Of a stretch of DNA of 64,000 nt, positions 34,139 through 43,362 are shown in pieces (position 1 is the stretch's first letter; every line of letters starts with the position of its first letter). The position numbers and the translations under genes were made by a program. Origin of the DNA: Nocardia niwae NBRC 108934 = DSM 45340 (lineage in GTDB: Bacteria > Actinomycetota > Actinomycetes > Mycobacteriales > Mycobacteriaceae); contig NZ_BDCK01000021.1 in NCBI RefSeq assembly GCF_001613465.1, positions 1 through 64,000 of the forward strand. Direction: 5' to 3'. The notes under the pieces are model-generated. The model did no database searches, was not told the origin of the DNA, and saw only the letters and a program-made list of their open reading frames with translations.

Positions 34139-34618
34139 CGTCTATCTCCCTTCTGCGGGGTGCTGGGCCGACCTCTGTCCGCCAGCATGGGGCAGCTACA
34201 CCCCGCCCGTGACGCCGACGACCAGCATCTCCACCGATCCGCCGCACAACCGATACCGTTCCTCGATTGATCCGGACCGTCGTAAGACGGTCGGTCGCCT
34301 GCCGGGCCCCGGGATCAGACCTTTGTGCCGACTCCAACATCGGCACCTTGCCCACGGCCGATCCGGCCACGTCGGTCATCGTGTGTGGCCATATGAACCG
34401 CATCATTCTGCGGAATCCGGAATGCCGGGAGCCGGTGTCATCGGTGGCGATCAGCGGCACGTCCGGTAGGCGCCTGGCCGTCGGCGGGATGGGGCGCGCT
34501 CATCGTCAGCGGCGGACTTCCGGGTGTGGGTAAGACCACGTCGGCGAGCTTTTCGGCGGCGTTGACCGGTGGTGCGCAGCAACGATCACGAGCCCGGCCG
34601 ACGTCATAGAATGACGAC
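34139..34618. other. Intergenic region with a GTAA-loop hairpin and a P-loop relic
   Basis: About 480 bases. It contains GACCGTC-GTAA-GACGGTC (34275-34292), a 7-bp stem with a GNRA-type tetraloop, and near its right end a frame with a textbook P-loop (see next entry). No complete gene is seen. Confidence 0.4.
34496..34612 (+). pseudogene. Possible relic of a P-loop nucleotide-binding gene
   Basis: The frame reads ALIVSGGLPGVGKTTSASF, a perfect Walker A (GLPGVGKTT) after a hydrophobic strand, then stops at about 34612. Nothing before it in frame looks like an N-terminus, and there is no Walker B. It may be a fragment, or chance in GC-rich DNA. Confidence 0.25.
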
Positions 34619-35845
34619 GTGCAGCGCGCTGCGGTGACCGATGCTTCGCGTGTCGTGGTTCTCGGGTCCGGCTTCGCGGGCTTGTGGGCAGCGCTCGCGG
34701 CGGCCCGGCGGCTCGACGAACTCGGGGTCGGAACCGTGGATATCACGATGATCAGTTGCACGCCCTACCACGACATCCGCGTGCGCGATTACGAGACCGA
34801 TCTGAGCACATCGCGCATCCCGCTGAGCGATCTCCTCGATCCGGTCGGAGTCGAGCACATCCTCGGCGAAGTGACGGCGATCGATGCGGTGGCGCGGCTC
34901 GTGGAATCCACAGCAGGCGCTCACGGCTACGACCGGTTGGTGCTCGCGTTGGGCAGCCAGGTGGTCAAGCCCGATATCCCTGGCCTGCGGGAGTTCGGTT
35001 TCGACATCGACACCTATGACGCGGCGATCGAACTGCAAGCCCATCTGCGCCTGCTTGCCGAGGGCCCCGATGACCCGGCGGCCGCGACAGTGGTCGTTGT
35101 CGGGGCAGGTCTGACGGGGATCGAGGAGGCGACCGGGCTGCCGGCGATGCTGGCCGGCGCCTTTGCCGCGCGTGCCGTCGCACCGCGGGTCGTCCTGATC
35201 GACCGCAACCCGTTCGTCGGCTCGGACATGGGTGTATCGGCGCGACCGGTCATCGAGGCGGCGCTGGCCGCCACGGGGATCGAGACCAGGTTGGGTGTCG
35301 GGGTCGTCGCCATCGATGAGCGTGGCGTGCGGCTCTCCTCGGGGGAGGTGGTGCCCGCCGCCACCGTCGTCTGGTGTGCCGGTATGCGTGCGAATCCGCT
35401 GACCGCGGATTTCGGGGTCGACCGTGACCGGCTGGGCCGGCTGCCCGTCGACGATTGTCTGCGGGTCTGCGGTGTGCCCGGGGTGTTCGCCGCCGGTGAC
35501 GTCGCCGCCGCGAAAATGGACGACGAGCATATGTCGGTGATGTCCTGCCAGCACAGCCGCCCGATGGGCCGATGGGCCGGATACAACGTCATCGGCGATC
35601 TCCTGGGCGAACCCATGAAGCCGTTGCGGATCCCCTGGTATGTGACGGTCCTCGATCTGGGACCGGCAGGAGCGGTCTATACCGAGGGCTGGGAGCGACG
35701 GGTGGTCGCGTGCGGGGAGCAGGCCAAAGACACCAAGCGTGCCATCAACACCCGCCGTATCTATCCTCCGTTGAGCCGCGACCGCGCCGCATTGCTGGCC
35801 GCCGCCGCGCCCGAACTGCAGACCGCGCCCGAGCACGGCCATTAG
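34619..35845 (+). CDS. NDH-2-like FAD/NAD(P) oxidoreductase
   Basis: 408 residues from GTG 34619. FAD site VVLGSGFAGLWAALAAARRL (residues about 12-31), NAD site VVVVGAGLTGIEEATGLP near 160, FAD loop VFAAGDVAAA near 295. It resembles type II NADH dehydrogenases and sulfide:quinone reductase relatives. No C-terminal membrane helix is obvious, so quinone-reductase activity is inferred only. A stand-alone gene before the phospholipase D-like gene. Confidence 0.85.
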   Translation: MQRAAVTDASRVVVLGSGFAGLWAALAAARRLDELGVGTVDITMISCTPYHDIRVRDYETDLSTSRIPLSDLLDPVGVEHILGEVTAIDAVARLVESTAGAHGYDRLVLALGSQVVKPDIPGLREFGFDIDTYDAAIELQAHLRLLAEGPDDPAAATVVVVGAGLTGIEEATGLPAMLAGAFAARAVAPRVVLIDRNPFVGSDMGVSARPVIEAALAATGIETRLGVGVVAIDERGVRLSSGEVVPAATVVWCAGMRANPLTADFGVDRDRLGRLPVDDCLRVCGVPGVFAAGDVAAAKMDDEHMSVMSCQHSRPMGRWAGYNVIGDLLGEPMKPLRIPWYVTVLDLGPAGAVYTEGWERRVVACGEQAKDTKRAINTRRIYPPLSRDRAALLAAAAPELQTAPEHGH

Positions 35846-35950
35846 TCCGCCCATGCTCCGCACCCCACCGAGAAGGGGAGCGATCGCGCAGTACTGTGAA
35901 TCGTTCACCTGCGGGGACGGGTGTCCGGCTGGACGAGAGACTGACTACAG

Positions 35951-37432
35951 ATGAGCGACGAGCGACAAATCCTCACCCCCGGCGAAACCTGCTGGCAGAT
36001 CGCGCGGGCCGATCGGCTGGCGTGCATCGTCGATGCGGCGGACTATTTCCGTCATGCCAAGGCCGCGATGTTGCAGGCTCGCAAGCGCATCGTGCTGATC
36101 GGCTGGGACTTCGATACCCGGATCAAGTTCGAACCCCGGGACAAGACTCTCGAAGGCCCCAATCGGCTGGGTAAATTCCTGTCCTGGCTGCCGAAACAGC
36201 GACCGGATCTCGACATCTATCTGCTGAAGTGGAATGTCGGCGCGTTCGCGGCGATCAGCCGGGGGATGACACCGATCTTCGTCGTCAATTGGATGACCGA
36301 TCGGCGGTTGCACCTCGAGATGGATGGCGCGCACCCGATCGGTTCGGCGCATCACCAGAAGATCGTGGTGATCGACGACACGCTCGCGTTCTGCGGTGGT
36401 ATCGACATGACCGTCGATCGCTGGGACACCAGCGACCATCGGGACGACAACCACTACCGAACCGAGCCCAACGGCAACCGGTACGGACCATGGCACGACG
36501 CGACCACCGCCGTCGACGGGGACGCGGCGAAGGCGATCGGCGAATTGGCCCGCGCGCGGTGGAAGGCTGCGACGGGACAGCAATTGGCGGCGGTCGACGA
36601 GATCGCCGGTGACACGCCCTGGCCGGTGGGTCTGGAGCCGACGATGCGATCGGTGGACGTGGGTATCGCCCGGACCTTCCCCGAGCTCGCCGACCGTGCC
36701 GAAGTCCGGGAGATCGAGGCGTTGTATCTGGCGGCGATCGCGGGCGCCACACGGTCGCTGTACATCGAGAGCCAGTACCTGGCCTCGCGCACCCTCGCCG
36801 AGGCGATCGCCGCGCGGCTGCGCGAGCCCGACGGTCCGGAGATCGTGCTGGTGCTGCCGCGCAACGCCGACGGCTGGCTCGAGCGGAAGGCGATGGACGG
36901 GGCCCGCCGCCGCTTACTGCATCTGTTGTGGAGGGCCGATACCGAGAACCGATTCGGCGTCTACTACCCCGTCACCGAGGCCGGTGCGCCGATCTACGTC
37001 CACGCCAAGGTGCTGGTGATGGATGACCGGCTGCTGCGGGTGGGATCGTCGAACCTCAACAACCGTTCGATGGGCTTCGACACCGAATGCGATCTGGCCG
37101 TCGAGGTCACCCCCGCCACCGTGGACGGCGACCTGCTGCGAGACACCATCCTCGATATTCGGCGCCAGCTGATCTGCGAGCATCTCGATGCCGAACCCGC
37201 GAAGTTCGACGACACCCTCGCCGAGACGTCGTCGCTGCTGCGCACGGTCGAGACGTTGCGTGGCAACGGCCGGACCCTGGTGCGGTTCGAGCCGGAGACC
37301 GTCGAGGGCGAGGACAGCCCGCTGGCGGAGAACGAATTCATGGACCCCGAACACGCGTCACCGAGCCTGTGGGGAAACCCGTTGCTGAGCCGGGGCATCC
37401 GCATGCTGAAGACAGCGGTGGCGCAGCGCTGA
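35951..37432 (+). CDS. Phospholipase D family protein
   Basis: 493 residues with two HKD motifs: HQKIVVIDD (about 136-144) and VHAKVLVMDD (about 354-363), each followed by the GGID/GSSN loop (CGGIDM; VGSSNLNNRSM). This is the two-motif architecture of PLD and cardiolipin-synthase-like enzymes, acting on phosphodiesters. No signal peptide or N-terminal membrane helices, so PLD-like rather than cardiolipin synthase. Soluble or peripheral. Confidence 0.9.
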   Translation: MSDERQILTPGETCWQIARADRLACIVDAADYFRHAKAAMLQARKRIVLIGWDFDTRIKFEPRDKTLEGPNRLGKFLSWLPKQRPDLDIYLLKWNVGAFAAISRGMTPIFVVNWMTDRRLHLEMDGAHPIGSAHHQKIVVIDDTLAFCGGIDMTVDRWDTSDHRDDNHYRTEPNGNRYGPWHDATTAVDGDAAKAIGELARARWKAATGQQLAAVDEIAGDTPWPVGLEPTMRSVDVGIARTFPELADRAEVREIEALYLAAIAGATRSLYIESQYLASRTLAEAIAARLREPDGPEIVLVLPRNADGWLERKAMDGARRRLLHLLWRADTENRFGVYYPVTEAGAPIYVHAKVLVMDDRLLRVGSSNLNNRSMGFDTECDLAVEVTPATVDGDLLRDTILDIRRQLICEHLDAEPAKFDDTLAETSSLLRTVETLRGNGRTLVRFEPETVEGEDSPLAENEFMDPEHASPSLWGNPLLSRGIRMLKTAVAQR

Positions 37433-37470
37433 GGCAGGGTGGTGCCGCCCGTAGAGGAGGGTCAGGGCGA

Positions 37471-37692
37471 AATCTGCGCGCCGACGACGCGGAGATCGAC
37501 TCTTCGGTCGCATTGATCCCGAGCGACGGCGGACGATTCGTACTCGGCGTCGAGCTGCGGATCGCACTGCCGTCGGTCACCGGCGAGCAGGCGGCCGGAC
37601 TGGTGGAGACGGCCCACCAGGTCTGCCCTTACTCCAACGCCACGCGCGGCGACATCGACGTGACACTGGTGGTGAACGGCACCCGCCTGTGA
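37471..37692 (+). pseudogene. Relic: C-terminal half of an Ohr/OsmC organic hydroperoxide resistance gene
   Basis: In frame to the stop at 37692 it reads SSVALIPSD…VLGVELRIALPSV, AAGLVETAHQVCPYSNATRG and DIDVTLVVNG, a clean match to the C-terminal half of Ohr including the second redox cysteine (VCPYSNATRG). The N-terminal half with the first cysteine is missing, and the upstream frame is PLD-gene 3' end and unrelated sequence. It cannot encode a working peroxidase. Confidence 0.75.
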
Positions 37693-37775
37693 CATCGGCC
37701 TCCGTAATCACGAGACGGGCCGCCGCGATGAGCAGCGCGGCGGCGACCGGCTCGGGCGGTGGATAAGCTGGCCGG

Positions 37776-38999
37776 GTGAGCGCACCAACGGCCGGAACCG
37801 TGCCGATCGTCGACGACCTGGAGGAAGTGACGACCCGAGGCCCCGAAGACGATCCCGCGGCGTCCGGGCTCAGCCGCGCCGATGTGGAGTCGGTGTGGGA
37901 GTCGGTGCAGGCGTGGTACCGCCTGGGCGCCACCCCCGCGATCCAGGTCTGCCTGCGCCGGGACGGCAAGATCGTGCTGAACCGGACCATCGGCCACGGG
38001 TGGGGCAACGCGCCCGGCGACGGGCCGGACACGCCCAAGGTCCTGGCCACGCCGGACACGCCGTTCTGCGGCTTCTCCACCGCGAAAGGCGTGGCCGGTG
38101 CGCTGATGTTCATGCTCGTCGAACAGGGCGCGTTCACGCTCGACGAGCCGGTGTCGCACTACATCCCGGAGTTCGCGGCCAACGGCAAGGCCGCCATCAC
38201 GATCGGTGACGTGCTCTCGCACTCCGCCGGGATCCCTTTCGTCCCACCGCCGTACCAGGGCGTCGATCTGGTGCTCGACGAGGAACTCGCCGTGCGTGCG
38301 CTGGCCGACCTCGTCCCGAGCTGGAAGCCGGGACGGTTCCGCGTGTATCACGCGCTGACGCTCGGGTTGATCCTGCGCTCGCTGGTGCGCCGCGCGACCG
38401 GCAAGCGGCTGCGCGAGCATCTCGCCGAGCAGGTGCTCGAGCCGTACGGGTTCCGCTGGACCAACTTCGGCGTGCGCCCCGAGGACGTGGACAAGATCGT
38501 GCCCAGCGTGAAGACCGGTCCGCCTCCCTCGCGCACCGCAAGCTACCTGGCGCGCAAGGCGGTCGGCGGACGGATGGACCGGGCGTCGCGCGCGGCGACC
38601 GACGCGTTTCTCACCGCCGAGCTGCCTTCGGGCAATCTGATCACCACCGCGTCCGAATTGTCCCGTTTCTACGAGATTCTCACGCGCGGCGCGCCGGACG
38701 GACGGCGCGTCATCCGGCCGGAGACGCTGGACGAAGCGGTGCGCCCGGCGCGCTGGATCCCGGGTGCCGCCGGTCGCGTCAGCCGAGCGGGCTTCGAACT
38801 CGGCGGGCGCCGATCGAAATTCGGCCGCGACACCGGATCCCACTTCGGCCGCAGCGGATTGACCACCCAGTACGGCTGGGCGGACCCGGCGCGCGGGCTG
38901 TCGGGGGCGATTCTCACCAGCGGCAAGGCCACGATCGATACCGAACGGCCGTGGCGGCTGGTCGCCCAGGTCTCCGCCACCGTGCCTGCCGACCGGTAG
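37776..38999 (+). CDS. Serine hydrolase (beta-lactamase/EstB family)
   Basis: 407 residues from GTG 37776. SxxK motif in GFSTAKGV (Ser about 106), beta-lactamase-like fold to about 380 with VYHALTLG supplying the second-motif tyrosine. Relatives are esterases or D-aminopeptidases; no signal peptide is seen. It stands alone between the ohr relic and the trpB leader. Confidence 0.88.
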   Translation: MSAPTAGTVPIVDDLEEVTTRGPEDDPAASGLSRADVESVWESVQAWYRLGATPAIQVCLRRDGKIVLNRTIGHGWGNAPGDGPDTPKVLATPDTPFCGFSTAKGVAGALMFMLVEQGAFTLDEPVSHYIPEFAANGKAAITIGDVLSHSAGIPFVPPPYQGVDLVLDEELAVRALADLVPSWKPGRFRVYHALTLGLILRSLVRRATGKRLREHLAEQVLEPYGFRWTNFGVRPEDVDKIVPSVKTGPPPSRTASYLARKAVGGRMDRASRAATDAFLTAELPSGNLITTASELSRFYEILTRGAPDGRRVIRPETLDEAVRPARWIPGAAGRVSRAGFELGGRRSKFGRDTGSHFGRSGLTTQYGWADPARGLSGAILTSGKATIDTERPWRLVAQVSATVPADR

Positions 39000-39069
39000 C
39001 CAGGCGCCGGGCGGCGGCCCGCGCGGATCGCCTCCACCAGTGAGAACACCTTAGCCATCCGAAGGATTT

Positions 39070-39129
39070 AGTCTGTTAACTCGCTTGTTGCCAACCCGTC
39101 GGGTTGTGCTAGCGCTAGCGGAACAGACT
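39070..39129 (+). ncRNA. Nested inverted repeats, possible structured leader of trpB
   Basis: Outer arms AGTCTGTT (39070-39077) and AACAGACT (39122-39129) enclose two inner hairpins: CAACCC-GTC-GGGTTG (39092-39106) and the self-complementary GCTAGCGCTAGC (39108-39119). As RNA this folds into a three-way-junction-like element 40 bases before the trpB start. It could be a leader controlling trpB, a terminator of the upstream gene or a mobile relic. No known riboswitch consensus was recognised. Confidence 0.4.
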
Positions 39130-39167
39130 GACCCGTCGGCTCTTTGGCGGTGAAAGCGTTGGTGTTG

Positions 39168-40409
<1,242 letters not shown>

Positions 40410-40485
40410 CCGCTGCTATGGTCGACAGCGCCCATGGCGCCGGAGAGGGACCGCGCGCTACACCCGCGCACGAGGACGAGCCCTC

Positions 40486-41628
40486 TTGAAGTATGTGCCC
40501 CGCCTGATCTTGTTTTCGGCGATTCCCGCCGTGTTGTTCCTACTACCCTGGTGGACGCTGGTGGCCGCGCCCACCGCAGAATCCGGCCCGCTGTTCTGGC
40601 TCGGTTCCACGCTGTTCCTGCTCGGGTTCGTGGCCCTGCCCGCGTCGATGTTCCTCGGTCATGGCCCCGTGCAGTCGGACGCGGCCTCGATCGTCGGCGA
40701 CACCTTGCTCGGTGTGATGTGGGTGCTGTTCAGCTGGTCGGTGCTGGGCAATGTCGCGCGCGCCGGTCTGACCGTCGCGGGCGTGGCCGACCCGGCTCGA
40801 TCCGGGATGGTCGCGGTGGGCGTGATCGCGGCGACGACCGTGCTGGTGGCGTGGGGTGTGGTCGAGGCGCGCCGGGTGCCGCGGGTGCGCACCGTGGAGG
40901 TGTCCATCCCCGGTCTCGGCCCCGCGCTGGACGGACTGCGCATGGTCGTGGTGACCGACACCCATTACGCGGCACTCGATCGGCTGCGCTGGTCCGAACG
41001 CGTGGTGGAGGTGGTGAACGCGCAGCGCCCCGATATCGCCTGTCACGCAGGCGACCTCGCGGACGGATCCGTGGCGAAGCGGCACGCGCAGGTCGACCCG
41101 CTCGGCAAGGTCGAGGCCGAACTCGGCCGGTTCTACATCACCGGCAATCACGAATATTTCGGTGATGCCCAAGGCTGGATCGATCACATGGCCTCGCTCG
41201 GCTGGCAGCCGCTGCACAACCGGCACGAGATCGTGCGCCGCGGCGACGATCGACTGGTGATCGCAGGCATCGACGATCCGACCGGCGTCGCCTTGCCCGG
41301 CCACGGTCCCGATCTGTCCGCCGCGCTCGACGGGGCCGACCCGCAGGCGCCGGTCGTGCTGCTCGCCCACCAGCCCAAGCAGATCACCGAGGCGGCGGCC
41401 GCGGGTGTGGCGCTGCAGATCTCCGGCCACACCCACGGTGGCCAGATCTGGCCCTTCCACTACCTCGTTCGTCTCGACCAGCCCGTCGTCGCGGGGTTGA
41501 GCCGCCACGGCGACCGCACTCAGCTCTACACCAGCCGAGGCACCGGGTTCTGGGGGCCGCAGCTGCGGGTGTTCGCCCCGAGTGAGATCACCGTGCTGAT
41601 CCTGCGTTCGGAGCAGGCGGCCGGCTGA
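40486..41628 (+). CDS. Membrane metallophosphoesterase (YkuE/YaeI-like)
   Basis: About 380 residues from TTG 40486 (GTG 40495 is also possible). Four N-terminal membrane segments (to about residue 130), then a calcineurin-like phosphoesterase: TDTHYAA, HAGDLAD, GNHEYFGD, GHTHGGQIWPF supply the two-metal site. Relatives dephosphorylate lipid or nucleotide substrates at the membrane. It follows trpB by 76 bases and is convergent with phoD. Confidence 0.9.
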   Translation: MKYVPRLILFSAIPAVLFLLPWWTLVAAPTAESGPLFWLGSTLFLLGFVALPASMFLGHGPVQSDAASIVGDTLLGVMWVLFSWSVLGNVARAGLTVAGVADPARSGMVAVGVIAATTVLVAWGVVEARRVPRVRTVEVSIPGLGPALDGLRMVVVTDTHYAALDRLRWSERVVEVVNAQRPDIACHAGDLADGSVAKRHAQVDPLGKVEAELGRFYITGNHEYFGDAQGWIDHMASLGWQPLHNRHEIVRRGDDRLVIAGIDDPTGVALPGHGPDLSAALDGADPQAPVVLLAHQPKQITEAAAAGVALQISGHTHGGQIWPFHYLVRLDQPVVAGLSRHGDRTQLYTSRGTGFWGPQLRVFAPSEITVLILRSEQAAG

Positions 41629-41660
41629 GCCCCCGCTCCGGACGGCAGCTCAACGGGGGC
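41629..41660. terminator. Bidirectional terminator candidate between convergent genes
   Basis: GCCCCCG (41629-41635) pairs with CGGGGGC (41654-41660) around an 18-base loop, spanning the 21-base gap between the phosphoesterase and phoD ends. Confidence 0.45.
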
Positions 41661-43305
41661 CACGGTCGGCGTCGGCCTGGCCGGCGGCATCGGACGCGGG
41701 TGGCGCGACGGGCGGGTCGGCGGAACTCCACGCCTCGGTCACACCCGCAATGCCGTCCTGCACGACATAACTGGCGCGCGTATGGATGGGCGCGCCGGGC
41801 CGGCGCACATAGGGAACGACGCGAAAATCGTTGCGCCACAGCTTATGATCGAGTTCCACCCGCACATAGCCGCGCTGGCCGTTGAAGAACTTGACGTCCG
41901 GGTTCGCCGCGAGCAGTCTGCGGCCTTTGTCGCCGACGTCGGTACCGTCGCCGTTGCTGGTGATCGAGGTGCCGGTGAATTCCGCCGCCACGACCGGTGA
42001 TCCGGGATCGGAATAGTCGCGCCGCAGATCGGCCGCCTGGTTCTCGTGCCGGTCGCCGGTGATCACCACCAGGTTCCCCGCGCCACGCGTCGCGGCGGCG
42101 CCCAGCACGGCGTTGCGGTCGGCGACATAGCCGTCCCAGGCGTCGGTGGAGACGGCGATCCCCGGGCCCGGATCGGAGTCGTTCTGGCTCATGCCCACCT
42201 GGTTGCCCAGCACCTGCCAGCGGGCCGGTGAGCGGGTCAGCCCGTCGATCAGCCACTCCCGTTGTGCCGCACCGAGAATTGTGCGGTCCGGCGCGAAGCG
42301 CTCGGCGCAGCCGCTGACCGCGACGTCCGAACACGCCTGCGCCGTGCGGTATTGGCGGGTGTCGAGCATCGTGATCTCCGCGAGGTCGCCGAACCGGAAG
42401 CGGCGATGCAGCCGCATGCCCGCGGCCGACGGCAGCTGCGCCAAGCGCAGCGGCTGGTGCTCGTACATGGCCTGGAAGGCGGCGGCCCGGCGCCGCCGGA
42501 ACAGGGCGGGGACGCGCCAGATGTCCAGTCCGATGCCGGGGGAGCCGGCGGCCCAATTGTTGTCGACCTCGTGATCGTCCATGGTGACCAGCCACGGGAA
42601 CGCGGCGTGCGCGGCCCGCAGTGGCTGCTCCGATTTGTACAGTGCGTAACGCAGCCGGTAGCCGGGCAGGTCGACGGCTTCGTCGCGAAAGTGCGGGCCC
42701 ATCGTGACGCCCGCTCGCCCGCGCAGCCAGGCCCGCTCGTAGATGTAGTCGCCCAGATGCACGACCAGGTCGAGGTCTTCCCGGCTCAGGTGCTCGTAGG
42801 CGGTGTAGTAGCCGGAACTCCACGACTGGCAGGAGGCGAATGCGAACCGCAGCCGCGCCAGGGCCTGTCCGGGTTCCGGAGCGGTGCGCGTGCGCCCCAC
42901 CGGTGACACGTCCGAGCCCGCCCGGAACCGATAGAAATACCAGCGATCCGGCGCCAGCCCGTGCACCTCCGGATGCACGCTGTGACCGAGTGCGCGCGTG
43001 GCCACGGCCGACCCGCGGGCCACCACCCGGCGGAACTGCTCGTCGTGCGCCACCTCGTAGTCGACCGTGACCGGTGCCACCGGCATGCCGCCGAGACCGT
43101 CCGGCGCCAGGGGGTCCGGCGCCAGTCGCGTCCACAGCACCACGCCGTCGGGGGCGGGGTCGCCGGAGGCGATGCCGAGGGAGAACGGGTCGCCCAGGCG
43201 GCGCGGGGCGGGAAACCGGGCGCTGCTCGCCGCGGCGGCGCCCGCCAGGACCGCCGCCGAGCCAGCGGCGCCGGCGCGGAACAGTTCCCGACGTGAGAGG
43301 GCCAT
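41650..43305 (-). CDS. phoD: Alkaline phosphatase D
   Basis: 551 residues. Twin-arginine signal (SRRELFRAGAAGSAAVLAG), then the PhoD domain: FASCQSWSSGYYTAYEHL, VVHLGDYIYERAW, TMDDHEVDNNWA, TGDRHENQAADL, all the metal ligands of this family. It is exported folded by Tat and releases phosphate from esters outside the cell. It lies downstream of the LAL regulator on the same strand (57 bases). Confidence 0.94.
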   Translation of the reverse strand: MALSRRELFRAGAAGSAAVLAGAAAASSARFPAPRRLGDPFSLGIASGDPAPDGVVLWTRLAPDPLAPDGLGGMPVAPVTVDYEVAHDEQFRRVVARGSAVATRALGHSVHPEVHGLAPDRWYFYRFRAGSDVSPVGRTRTAPEPGQALARLRFAFASCQSWSSGYYTAYEHLSREDLDLVVHLGDYIYERAWLRGRAGVTMGPHFRDEAVDLPGYRLRYALYKSEQPLRAAHAAFPWLVTMDDHEVDNNWAAGSPGIGLDIWRVPALFRRRRAAAFQAMYEHQPLRLAQLPSAAGMRLHRRFRFGDLAEITMLDTRQYRTAQACSDVAVSGCAERFAPDRTILGAAQREWLIDGLTRSPARWQVLGNQVGMSQNDSDPGPGIAVSTDAWDGYVADRNAVLGAAATRGAGNLVVITGDRHENQAADLRRDYSDPGSPVVAAEFTGTSITSNGDGTDVGDKGRRLLAANPDVKFFNGQRGYVRVELDHKLWRNDFRVVPYVRRPGAPIHTRASYVVQDGIAGVTEAWSSADPPVAPPASDAAGQADADRGPR

Positions 43306-43362
43306 ACATCAGCGTAGGACGCCGCCCAGCGGCGGGAAGGTGACGCGGGCGCCGGTCGGGCG

